In this document: in pieces, positions 1 to 8,870 of the stretch
Numbering within the stretch: position 1 is the first letter of the stretch
Layout: every line of letters starts with the position of its first letter
Source of the DNA: Ophiothrix spiculata
Taxonomy: Eukaryota; Echinodermata; Ophiuroidea; Amphilepidida; Ophiotrichidae
Direction: 5' to 3' (one strand)
Assembly (NCBI GenBank): GCA_000969725.1
Contig: JXSR01S028835.1
DNA: 20,566 nucleotides
Translations under genes and position numbers: made by a program
Notes under the pieces: model-generated
Told to the model about the DNA's origin: nothing
The model's database searches: none
Seen by the model: only the letters and a program-made list of their open reading frames with translations

Positions 1-21
1 ATAATAATAATAATATAATAA
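1..21. repeat. (ATA)n microsatellite at window edge
   Basis: The window opens with about six ATA/TAA triplets, with one interruption at about position 14. It is a simple-sequence repeat, probably cut by the window edge, so its true length is unknown. Confidence 0.8.
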
Positions 22-59
22 ATTGTATACCTAATCTATAATTTTAATAATCACTATTG

Positions 60-236
60 TTTAGTGCAATATAGGGTATCAAAATTGACCTGATACTTTA
101 CAAGTCTCACATAGGGTATCAAGTTTGGCTTTTAAGTCTCTAATAGGGTATCAATCTAAGAAAGAACAGTTGAATTAATGACTTTCGGAACATGCGTAAC
201 GCGGTTGGTTACCCGAACACAAATACCCCCTCCCCC
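60..236. mobile_element. Right-end fragment of G-tract/'ATAGGGT' repeat family
   Basis: Three copies of ATAGGGTATCAA begin at about 71, 111 and 142, that is 40 and 31 bp apart. They are followed by a C-tract terminus (TACCCCCTCCCCC, about 224-236). Read on the minus strand, this terminus is GGGGGAGGGGGTAT, which matches the plus-strand start GGAGGGGGTACTC at about 13880 and the G-run plus TACTC at 15181. I therefore read it as the right end of an element whose two ends are inverted copies of the G-tract. The left end lies outside the window or has been lost. No coding capacity is visible; the short ATG frame at 178-381 spans the terminus and flanking DNA and is not credible as a gene. Confidence 0.6.
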
Positions 237-752
237 ATACAATGTAATGGAAAATCATGAAACGAAAATTGTGTTTTGTATAATGTGGATGATAATTAAA
301 TCTAAACCAAATCATAGAGAAATAAATGAAAAACTAAGGTACATCTTTATTCCAGTCCAGATTCAATTGCCAATATGCTAGCAAGCAAGCATTGAAGCTT
401 CAACCACCTGGGTCAGTCATTTCAAATGCCAACAACTGCATGACATCAAATCAAATTACTTTCTCATTAACCTGTTGTCTCTGCTATATATCCACATGGG
501 TGACTTACAAATCGTCAGCTGCGTGCAAGAAAGTTGTATATGCAATGGTTGCCATATGTCATTTTGATATTTAGATATATAGGGCCACAGTGATCAGCGA
601 ACACCTGTAAAGTGTGCAGAGGCCAAGTGGAATTACACAAAATCTGGGAGGCATAGCGCACAATAAATTCCCAGTATTTTTATTTTTTATTTTTTTTATT
701 TTCAGTTCTTGTCACTAGAATGTCAAAAAAAACTTAAAATTGTCTCCCATTT
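237..752. other. AT-rich non-coding stretch, no gene seen
   Basis: This stretch contains only short chance reading frames (for example 392-574 on the plus strand, 60 codons) with no motif or repeat pattern. A T-rich run at about 675-704 is the only low-complexity tract. I see no RNA gene or element boundary. Confidence 0.6.
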
Positions 753-846
753 GTCAGTGTTTTTTGAAATGGTTCTTCAGATGATGCTGTCAACTGAAGA
801 ACCCTTTCAAGAAATCACCTAAAGAACCATTCCAAGAACCACTGAC
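753..846. repeat. Short imperfect inverted repeat (hairpin, possible mini-MITE)
   Basis: The segment starts GTCAGTG and ends CACTGAC. Inside, GGTTCTTCAG (771-780) pairs with CTGAAGAACC (794-803) around a 13-nt loop. Further AAAGAACCATT and AAGAACCACTGAC stretches on the right side resemble the left arm again, so the right arm looks partly duplicated. The structure suggests a degraded miniature inverted-repeat element or a foldback sequence. No target-site duplication could be recognised, so the transposon reading is an inference. Confidence 0.55.
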
Positions 847-1604
847 CACACATTGTACACTATATGTGTGATGCAAATTGATGAAAAATGGCTGCCAGCA
901 CATTTACAACTTTATTACTTTCACATGACAAAATAATACACTTACATTTTCACTTATCAGTTCCCAGATATATACAGGCTCAGTTCATTTTGGGAAAAAA
1001 GATAAGGTAAAATAATCATCAATATTTTAATGCCAGAAAGAAAATCATAATTTCTATTAAGTGCAGAACTTGGTCTTTCTCCAGAGACATCCATATCTAA
1101 TAAGTGAGATATTCTGTATTTATTCCCATTTTTCTTATTAGTGTTGGAATCTTTTCTTTCAAAAAGCAGTATGCCAATTTATTCTCAGTTATTCTTTCTC
1201 AAATGTGTTTTAATCCATACTATAGCTTGCTTTCTTGGGTAGATTTCATGTTTTTCCCCATAATTCAAATGACATTTGTTCATTTCCTAGGGATGCCGAA
1301 ATGCCTGTTAGGTGACAAAATTCTTTTTTTAAAAAGTGCTTTATGGGTGAATGGCCATTTCAATTCTTTTCTCTAGATAAAATAATAGGGCCTATCTCAG
1401 AAAAAATTACCTTACTCTCTGACTGATGAGAAACTAATAGTTTATATCCAGTGTTCCAGCTAAGGCTGTATGGCGTGCCATTGGCGCAGCCTTGGAAATT
1501 GGCAAAACAGGTTTCTGTCAATGTGTGACAAAGATGCTTTTTCTTGGTTTGTTTTGTAAATTTTCAGCCTCAGCTCCAATTTGGCGCAAGCACCTCTCCA
1601 ACTA
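847..1604. other. AT-rich non-coding stretch, no gene seen
   Basis: The longest reading frame (1104-1376, plus, 90 codons) is rich in F, L and I, as expected from translating T-rich DNA, and has no recognisable domain. A small GC-richer island at about 1461-1490 contains the mini-hairpin ATGGC-GT-GCCAT (1470-1481). It may be the edge of an unrecognised repeat ahead of the SINE. Confidence 0.55.
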
Positions 1605-1615
1605 GGGGAAGCAGG

Positions 1616-1627
1616 TGGTGCAGCGGT
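1616..1627 (+). promoter_or_regulatory. Pol III box A of SINE copy 1
   Basis: TGGTGCAGCGGT fits the box A consensus TRGYNNARNNGG closely and sits 52 bp upstream of box B. Confidence 0.75.
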
Positions 1628-1667
1628 ACTTCCCTCTACTTGCACTAATGAGCCCAGGACTGTCACG

Positions 1668-1678
1668 GGTTCGAACCC
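1668..1678 (+). promoter_or_regulatory. Pol III box B of SINE copy 1
   Basis: GGTTCGAACCC matches the T-arm/box B consensus GGTTCGANNCC and has palindromic symmetry. Confidence 0.8.
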
Positions 1679-1863
1679 TGGTCTAGGTGCTGTATGTGCA
1701 ATTGGTTGCCAGTCCAAACTTGCTTTTGCAGGTTTTCCTCCGGGCGCTCCGGTTTTCCTCCTGCATCAAAACTGGCAAATTAATCTGACCATCTGACAGA
1801 GGACCCTCATGGAAAGCAGTACTGATGAGGCTATCCTCTATAATAAATATGTCATATTAACTA

Positions 1864-2472
1864 TCAGCCTTTTTTGGCCAAAACTTTCTTTGTAAATATT
1901 TTTCATCTTTTCTCCCATTTTTGTCAGATTTTTTGGGCTATTTTAGGCAAAAAAAATGTTTAGAAAAAATTCGCCTGACCGGCCGACCCTACTTTAAAGG
2001 TCTGCTCGCCTGTAAAACAGGGTGGGTTTTTTTTCTGTTGCCTTATGGTGATTTTGTGTTGTTTCATTGATGTAACAATTGTCACTCTTAAGTTCAACAA
2101 ACTCATTAATGATAAAACACATGGTATTAGTTGACATTTTGTAATCTGAAACAAAGTTTTGTACAAACATTTGCAGATTTTCAAGCCAGGTAAAAAGTAA
2201 AACAAAACAAACATATTTCACACATGAGATTTTCAACATGTGCATTTTTGATTTGAAACAATATATTCTATTTATTCTGAGGCTCGATATCTCCCTGAGA
2301 TTTAAGCTTTCCTTAAATGATTCTTAATTCAATACATAATGATCAGGATTAGGTATCAGCAAAAGAGTAATAGGATATATTGGTGGAATAAATTGGAATT
2401 TATTTAAGAATTCTTGACAAATATAACATCTTCTCCCGAGGCAAAAATGACCGGCATTAGTATTAAATGAGA
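1864..2472. repeat. Direct duplication, copy A (MITE 3' part plus flank)
   Basis: This roughly 600-bp block repeats at about 2656-3254 with an offset of 783-788 bp and high visible identity; small indels include differing T-runs near 2030 and 2815. Its first 179 bp (1864-2042) correspond to the right part of the TTA-flanked MITE that is complete at 2592-2830, ending GTTGCC before TTATGG. The remaining 430 bp are ordinary flank shared by both copies. The shared flank beyond the MITE end shows this is a segmental duplication and not two independent insertions. The left 67 bp of the MITE are missing here, and the tail of SINE copy 1 lies only about 14 bp upstream. Overlapping minus-strand reading frames (1960-2245) recur in both copies but simply follow the duplication. 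Confidence 0.9.
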
Positions 2473-2591
2473 TCTTGGTAGAGGAGGTTTTTCTTCAATC
2501 ATAAAATAAGATTTTTACACAGAATACAAAACATTGCATGTGTACTGCTGCAGCAGTGATTTTGTTGATTCATTAATTTTAAAAACTCTTA
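2473..2591. other. Unique spacer between duplication copies
   Basis: A 119-bp stretch with no detectable match to the duplicated blocks. It ends in TTA (2589-2591), which acts as the left target-site copy of the adjoining MITE. Confidence 0.6.
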
Positions 2592-2830
2592 GGCGACGGG
2601 CAAAAAACTGTTTTAAGGGTCTGACCAACCCTAAATTTGTATTTTGGAATCATTTAAAATCAGCCATTTTTGGCCTAAAATTTCTTTGTAAAAAATTTTC
2701 ATCTTTTTTCAAATTTTTGTGGGATTTTTAAGCTATTTTAGGCAAAAAAAAAATGTATAAAAAATTCGCCTGACTGACCGATCCTACTTTAAAGGTCCGC
2801 TCGCCTGTAAAACATTTTTTTCTCGTCGCC
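2592..2830. mobile_element. TTA-flanked MITE, PIF/Harbinger-like (239 bp)
   Basis: The element starts GGCGACGGGCAAAAAA and, on the opposite strand, ends GGCGACGAGAAAAAAA. The terminal inverted repeats thus match with about two differences over 16 bp, and weaker inverted similarity continues inward. It is flanked on both sides by TTA (2589-2591 and 2831-2833). A 3-bp TWA target-site duplication is the hallmark of PIF/Harbinger elements; the superfamily call rests on that alone. There is no coding capacity. The interior is a run of T/A-rich sequence with FEATURES typical of short foldback elements. A partial copy lies at 1864-2042 and an inverted relative at 16685-16910. Confidence 0.8.
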
Positions 2831-3254
2831 TTATGGTGATTTTGTGTTGTTTCATTGATGTAACAATTGTCACTCTCAAGTTCAACAAACTCATTAATGA
2901 TAAAACACATGGCATTAGTTGACATTTTGTAATCTGAAACAAAGTACAAACATTTGCAGATTTGCAAGCCAGGTAAAATGTAAAACAAAACAAACATATT
3001 TCACACCTGAGATTTTCAATGAGTGCATTTGTGATTTGAAACAATATATTCTATTTATTCTTAGGCTCGATATCTCCCTGAGGCTTAAGCTTTCCTTAAA
3101 TGATTCTTAATTCAATACATGATGCTCAGGATTAGGTATCAGCAAAAGAGTAATAGGATATTTTGGTGGAATAAATTGGAATTTATTTAAGAATTCTTGA
3201 CAAATATAACATCTTCTCCCGGGGCAAAACTGATCGGTATTAGTATGAAATGAG
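2656..3254. repeat. Direct duplication, copy B
   Basis: This is the partner of 1864-2472. Homology starts near ATCAGCC inside the MITE and runs through the MITE right end and about 424 bp of flank to TATGAAATGAG (3244-3254; compare TATTAAATGAG at 2461-2471). Beyond that point the two copies diverge completely. Confidence 0.9.
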
Positions 3255-4074
3255 GGAAGCTATTAGGTCTATCCACCAAGTGATTCAAACCAACAGTTCA
3301 TTGCCCAAACAGCCAGCATGCTAACGGCAGAGTTCGTTGATTCTTCTTTCTTGACCAATTCTATGAAATTCACACATTCTGAGAATGTTCCTGCACTAGT
3401 GAAGCCAGTTGATCCATTCATGTTGGCTTATTTTTTATGCCCTAGTTAATTTGTGATGCAAACAGGTATAACTTGTGTTAACGCAAACAATTTCCACACA
3501 TTTTCACCACACCTTCTGCTAAGCACTGTTGCCATTGCTGGCTATTAGTAGAATCTTAGTATAATGCCATATACTAAGTAATATTTTAAACATCTTGGAT
3601 ACTGATTGTGAGAACAGATAATGTAAATTTCCACAAATTCTTCACCCAAAATCCATTACTCCAACTTTAACTAACACGATTACTCCAACTTTAACTATCA
3701 CGACCACCACCACCACAACAGCCATCACACAAGCACCATTCCCTATTTATCATGACAAAATGAATTCATAAGTTATGTCATTTCTTGACTTTGAACCATC
3801 AAATAGTCATCTCAAGTTTCATTCATATTTTAAAATGGCCGCTCATCAAAAGTTTACCTTTGCTTTACACCTATAATATCGACGCTCTGATTTCCTTTAA
3901 TGAAATTTACAGAATATAAATGGAAAGTTGGGTATACATGTTGAGGTGGGTCTCTATATCTTTCAAAATGTTAGAGATATTTTTGGTGGTTTAACCCTAA
4001 CGATTCCAAACACTACAGAAAAATCAGTAAATTAGCTGAAGTCCAAATTTGTCATAGACAGGGTTCTAATATGA
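3255..4074. other. AT-rich non-coding stretch with small simple repeats
   Basis: No gene-like reading frame was seen. It contains the 24-bp duplication listed separately and a short CAC-rich run at about 3699-3720. Confidence 0.6.
3655..3702. repeat. 24-bp tandem duplication
   Basis: Two adjacent copies of ATTACTCCAACTTTAACT followed by A/T-ACACG-type ends lie at 3655-3678 and 3679-3702 and differ at one base. It is a small local duplication with no evident function. Confidence 0.85.
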
Positions 4075-4111
4075 GTACCAAATCACTGCCTAGGCAGTAC
4101 CTGCTTGGTAC
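4075..4111. repeat. Palindrome with extended outer arms
   Basis: ACTGCCTAGGCAGT (4085-4098) is a perfect 14-bp palindrome. It is enclosed by a second inverted pair, GTACCAA (4075-4081) and TTGGTAC (4105-4111), so the whole 37 bp can form a cruciform or stem. It could be the terminal junction of a degraded element. Confidence 0.75.
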
Positions 4112-7100
4112 CTTGGGATAGATGGACATGGGATTGTGTGCCAGAGTTCCTGGGTTCTTATCCTGGTGGAAACCATCAATTTGTGACATATGCAAGCATA
4201 TTTCCAAGGAGTGGTTTAGAAAAACGGAGGTTAGGGTTAAGTTAATGCAATTATTTGTACATGCTCTATCTGTTTCTCAAATTGTTTTAATTTACCTGGC
4301 TAAAATTTGCAGGCCGGGTTTTACTTAATTTAGAACCACTACATACTATTACAATAAATAAAGTGCCCTAAAACCAGTCCATAACAAAATTGAGTTCACT
4401 GCGCAGTGTAATCAAATTAATGAGGTTATTTGTAAAGTAGTTATAATAGACTATAAACCCATTGGAACATAAAATAACAAAGTAGGCATCACATGATGCA
4501 GTTTATTCATTTAGTTGCTCACTAAATTAAATTTACTGGTGATCTTTAGTGGTTGCTGTTACCAACAGAGCAATCCCTCGATACACCAACAAGCTATCAC
4601 TGAAATCTAACTGAATACTTGATTATATGTTAATCAGCCATAAATGGGTTGAAAATTTGACTGAAAAAATGCAAGTGATTTAACTCTTCTGGATTTTTGA
4701 TTTACTTTTTTAGAGACGAGGAAAAGTCACTTTAGAAGCAATTTTACCAACTGCCCCTATTGTGGAAGCTTTGTCATCCACTAGTAAAACTAATTTCTCA
4801 CCACCTAATTGAACTTTCATCAAACAGATATGATTGTTTATCTCTAAAATATAGTTAATCAGAAAAAAATAAAAAAATTATCTTATGTCAAAAAAGGTGG
4901 TTTTTTTGTTTAATCTAAATATTTTGTTAATTTCAAATAAAGTTAGTGTGATTCTTATTAAAACTGATTTATTCTCCTCCGTAAGACATAATTTTAGTTT
5001 TCTATTTATTGTACAATTTATATTATTGTATTGTTGTATATATTTTGTCTTATGGAAAAATAAAACATTAAACGTTCCTGCCGTGCTTTCCGATCTGTTT
5101 TGAGTCTTGCATCCTAAATGGGCACAATCTGTATAACACAATGACAAGTTATTTAATGATAAAAAAAATCGAAAGACTGTGTATCAGCAGACATCTTGAG
5201 TTGAAATACCTGAATCTCTGACTTTTCTTTTAGAACCCTGGACTTGACAAAATCCTCGTTCAAACAATTTTCATGAAATACAAACATGACAATATGTAAA
5301 ACCATGTTCATATAAAAGGTTAACTAATTACTAGAACTATGAGAAGTAGACCAGGTCAAAAACCTCTTCATTTTGATTTTTTAAAGGAAAAATTGTTTTG
5401 AAATACTTGGCAAAATGTAACACCTCTACTCTTTTACTATACATCAGTACACCGATATGCAAAACAAAGCATATTGAAAATTCTACATTTTATAAAAGAA
5501 CAAAGCCATATTGGTATTTATTTTCAGATTGTATTGTCGTATTTTGGCATTGTATTTCCTTTTCTAAGCAATTTACTAGTGCACTGGTACTCTATCAAAT
5601 TGCAGGAGCACACTAGGGAGTCCAGTGTAATTTTCTTAAGAGCTTTTACCATACCCAAGATAATATTTACTACTTCTAACATTTACTATGACATTCCTTT
5701 AGCTTGTAACTGTGTTTTTATGTATGTGTTATTTTTTTACAACATACAAAGGTTGAAATGCAACACAATTTGAAGAAAAATGTTTTAAGAATGTTTAGAA
5801 AGTGATTTCGCTAATGATATGAATAACCTTATTTAGTCAATTTACAACTACTTAAGTTTTATGTCACACTTTTAAAAATGATGGTAAAGAAACATCCTGA
5901 ACAGTTACATGTACTTTAATTTTTATTCTTCTTTCTTTAAATATAATAATAGTTTTTATCTTTTGCATGATAAGTTCTTGAGTTGTATTTCTATCAAATA
6001 TTTTGAATGTGGTGGAAAAGTACATTTTATAAACTTAAGAAATATTTTAATATTCAAGGAAAAAACCCATACACAATATAAAAAACAATAGCGCTATTTT
6101 GCAACAGATTCTGGTCATATCCATGTTTCTAACAATTTTGACTTCTTAATATTGGAATTTAATCGAAAACTGATGACGACTTTTGTGTAATCAGATCCTG
6201 AAATGTGCACAGAGTGTTTAGAGTCTTTTAAAAGCAACTTAATGGTTTTGGAAGAGTTTAAGTTGTTTTTGTTGTTCTGAAAATGTAACTTCACCCACCC
6301 AAAGATGTATCAAATGTTGGTGGTTTTTAGGTTGGAAACAAATGAACGTTCTACTTGGCTGAATGGAATTGTCTACCCTTTGGTTATACTTAGAGATATT
6401 GATTTATAGTTATCGTTAAAATCTGCCAAGGCTTTTAAAACCAAAGCAATAATTTGTTATTCATCAAAGAACAATAACACCTTGTACACAAAAAACAAAG
6501 CAAATAAAAAAGCGTTAAGTGGCTCACTTTAGCCAATCACATCAAATGATGTTACTTCTGCTTGATATAACGTGACATGGGCGACTTAATGAACAACGCG
6601 ACTAATAAATAAACCTATACAAGCACTAAATAAAAAGCTGTTTCAGATTTAATAAATGTCACATATTGGCTCATTGATTCTGACAGGTTTAAAGGACATA
6701 GTTAATGGATAATGGCTAATATCACGGTTGCTGTTTTGTTGACAAATTTAATGAAAGGACAATGGTACGGAAAAGTTATTGCAACGTACAGTGTTTTTCA
6801 GCTAATGTGAGGTACTATCTAATGGGCAGTGTGTTACAAAGATCACATTTTTTTGTTGGTGATTATAGAAATTTTGTTTACTCTATTAAGCAGATTGTGG
6901 ATGATTTCACACAAATGCCTTGTTCCTTTTTGGTACTACAATTGATTTATTTGGACTAGCTGAAGTCGCCCCAAAACACATGTGTACATTCAAACTTTGT
7001 TGTATATACATTCAAAATAACATTGTCAGATAGAATTTGTAGAATTGATTAGCACAATTATTTGCATTTTCCTTGAAAATTGATATATTTCAAAACATCC

Positions 7101-7257
7101 GAATCAGTTGAATTATGCAACCTACTTTTTACCTGATTTACTCTGGCAGCCTTCTCTAACACTCTAAGCAGACACACATTTCAAAATATAAAACAAAATG
7201 GATAGTTTGAAAAGTTAAAAGGTTCCTTCTTTGTTTAACATTCTAGAGACATAACTG
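4112..7257. other. Long AT-rich non-coding stretch
   Basis: About 3.1 kb without a supported gene. Reading frames of 60-99 codons (for example 5474-5773 plus and 4878-5147 minus) are rich in F, I, Y, N and K as expected from AT-rich DNA, lack motifs and overlap one another in different frames. A 12-bp perfect palindrome CACTGCGCAGTG sits at 4397-4408. A weak box-B-like GGTTCTTATCC at about 4153-4163 might mark a decayed SINE, but I could not find a matching box A. Nothing else was recognised. Confidence 0.55.
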
Positions 7258-7266
7258 TATTTCTTT
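7258..7266. repeat. 9-bp target-site duplication, left copy
   Basis: TATTTCTTT directly precedes the element end GGGATGGTACA and is repeated exactly at 7868-7876. Confidence 0.9.
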
Positions 7267-7281
7267 GGGATGGTACAATTT

Positions 7282-7320
7282 GTGACCCCACTTCCGTGAC
7301 CCCACTTTTGTGACCCCACT
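7282..7320 (+). repeat. Three GTGACCCCACT subterminal repeats, left end
   Basis: Identical 11-mers begin at 7282, 7296 and 7310, each separated by 3 bp, giving a 14-bp period. They are mirrored at the right end. In DNA transposons, clustered subterminal repeats often serve as transposase binding sites; that role is an inference here. Confidence 0.85.
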
Positions 7321-7813
7321 TTATTTTTGTCAATTTTACAAAAATATTACAAAAAATATATTTTTACGCATTTTTAAAATCATCCGAGGGGTCTTAAGGG
7401 GGTAGAAAGGGGTTAAATGTCAAATTCTCAAAATGCTCCGATTGACTTGAATTTTGATATGAATGTACTTTAGGACATCCTTAGCAACATAAATACATTT
7501 CAGAGGTCATAAGGGTCACTTACGGGTCAAATTTGAACAAATTTAAAAAGATATGAAAAAATTATCAAAAATCAATATCTGCCAATTTGACCTTTCACCC
7601 CTTTATGACCTCGGATGATTTTTAAAATGTGTTTATGTTGCTCGGGATGTCCTAAGGAACATCCATATCAACTTTTAGGTCAATCGGAGCATTTTGAGAA
7701 TTTGACTTTAACCCCTTTCGACCCCCTTAAAACCCCCTTAATGACCTCGGATGATTTCAAAAATGCGTAAAAATATATTTTTTGTGATATTGGTGTAAAA
7801 TTGACAAAAATAA

Positions 7814-7852
7814 AGTGGGGTCACAAAAGTGGGGTCACTGAAGTGGGGTCAC
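7814..7852 (-). repeat. Three GTGACCCCACT subterminal repeats, right end (inverted)
   Basis: AGTGGGGTCAC, the reverse complement of the left-end motif, occurs at 7814, 7828 and 7842 with the same 14-bp period. Confidence 0.85.
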
Positions 7853-7867
7853 AAATTGTACCTCCCC

Positions 7868-7876
7868 TATTTCTTT
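7868..7876. repeat. 9-bp target-site duplication, right copy
   Basis: TATTTCTTT is an exact repeat of 7258-7266 and directly follows the element end. Confidence 0.9.
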
Positions 7877-8870
7877 AATGTAATATTTGCTATATGGAAT
7901 CACTTGTAACTGCTTATCTATATGCCCTACTTTCTATCTGATTCTGGTACCTCTATCCAGTGCAACTCTATACACATTTGAAGTATTTATGTCTGAAGAT
8001 ATGATCTGGCGAAGGAAATAAAATGCTAAATAAAAATGGCATGAATGTGTGTTCATAAAACAAACTCTATAGTCCAAAGTGTTGTTTTATTTACGCAATA
8101 AATGTATCCAAAGCTCTTGAGTTTGGAGATTATTTTCATATTTTCCTTACGTCACCACTCGTATTCTTACAGTACTAAAATGTGACACATTCTAGTGAAA
8201 TGAATAATCAGTTAATTCCAATACTGATAAAAAAAATGGGGAATGGGACCAATTATTCACAAAATAATTTTGGCTGTTCCAAAGTAGCATTTTTCTCCTT
8301 GCCTAAATTTAATTAACTCAATCTGATAAAATACATAAGAAATTTCTGCAAAGAGTCCACATAAACAATGGTATAGTTTAACGATAACTTCCTTTGAAAT
8401 AAACCCTTTGTGACACCTCCTCCCCATGCACTGCCTTCTTCCTTGTAAGATATAAAGTTATCTAGTAATAGCTGTTCAACCCTTCCATACATTGACACAC
8501 ATTGAATATGTCATCATAAAACAAACTCCAATTTGACAAAGGTGTTAATTTGTTTCCGTAGTAAAACAATTTATATTCAAATCTGACTGCACTACTTTGA
8601 TTATTTTCTGTCTGTCCTACTTTTTCATCTGATTTTGATAAATCTAAGTACTCAATATGTTACAGTAGCAATATATATCACACAAGGTTTGCTTTGAAAA
8701 TACTTTGAACAACATATTTTATGTGCCACATCTTGAGTTTCTACAATAATGATATGTAGCATTTTCAACTGAACATTATTCGTAAGGGATGATAAACACA
8801 CTGTTTCTTCCATTTTGAAAACAAACGTTTTTGCCAAAGTCGATAAATAGTCCTATGTCTTTTCTTATGT
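7877..8870. other. AT-rich non-coding stretch upstream of tandem array
   Basis: No gene is supported; two 61-codon minus-strand frames (8313-8498 and 8652-8837) have no recognisable features. The motifs CATAAAACAAACTC (about 8055 and 8515) and CCTACTTT..ATCTGATT (about 7926 and 8617) each occur twice but in different order, so there may be an old rearranged duplication. Confidence 0.45.

Larger units (their letters stand above)
1605..1850 (+). mobile_element. tRNA-derived SINE, copy 1
   Basis: The 5' part has a polymerase III type 2 internal promoter. Box A is TGGTGCAGCGGT at 1616-1627 and box B is GGTTCGAACCC at 1668-1678, an almost canonical T-loop sequence. After the tRNA-like head comes a non-tRNA body (CTGTATGTGCAATTGGTTGCC, then a C/T-rich CCTCCGGGCGCTCCGG segment) and a terminal CTATCCTCTATAATAAAT stretch that looks like a short A/T tail. 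A second member of the family, in the same orientation, lies at 19036-19185. The A-to-B spacing is about 10 bp longer than in copy 2. It is non-autonomous and would need a LINE partner, and none is in the window. The reading frames in both strands here (1460-1717 minus, 1581-1796 plus) are translations of the SINE and not genes. The exact ends are approximate. Confidence 0.8.
7267..7867. mobile_element. Long-palindrome MITE with 9-bp TSD, Mutator-like (601 bp)
   Basis: The left end GGGATGGTACAATTTGTGA and the right end read on the minus strand (GGGGAGGTACAATTTGTGA) are inverted copies. The inversion continues almost to the centre: TCAAAATGCTCCGATTGAC (7427 onward), AGGACATCC and AGCAACATAAA on the left all recur inverted at about 7690-7630. 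The element is therefore one long imperfect foldback with its centre near 7567. It is flanked by perfect TATTTCTTT repeats (7258-7266 and 7868-7876). A 9-bp target-site duplication together with long inverted repeats is typical of Mutator-like elements, although some other superfamilies (hAT at 8 bp) are close, so the superfamily is an inference. Near each end are three copies of GTGACCCCACT spaced exactly 14 bp apart. No transposase reading frame is present. Confidence 0.92.

Noticed and set aside
1616-1690. Possible functional tRNA gene
   Set aside because: Boxes A and B are present but acceptor and anticodon stems do not pair convincingly and a SINE body follows directly.
1460-1796. Opposing frames of 85 and 71 codons with a protein-like GFEP.T / TGSNPGLG appearance
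   Set aside because: They read through the box B region of the SINE on both strands; such peptides are typical artefacts of tRNA-derived repeats.
1994-3044. Similar minus-strand frames repeated in both duplication copies (MSTN.MCFIINEFVEL)
   Set aside because: The similarity is explained by the DNA duplication; frames are shifted and ended by indels in one copy against the other, with no sign of coding constraint.
4224-4236. Telomere-like TTAGGG sequence (GGTTAGGGTTAAG), with AACCCTAA also near 3990 and 10102
   Set aside because: Only one to two units each, too short to be an interstitial telomeric array.
4120-4330. Possible decayed third SINE (GGTTCTTATCC box-B-like)
   Set aside because: No matching box A and no alignment to the body of the other two SINEs.
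5474-5773. 99-codon plus-strand frame rich in F, I, Y and L
   Set aside because: The hydrophobic composition follows from T-rich DNA; it overlaps another frame (5398-5616), has no motif and no upstream gene signals.
6528-6545. CCAAT-box promoter (AGCCAATCA)
   Set aside because: Isolated match with no TATA box, initiator or downstream reading frame.
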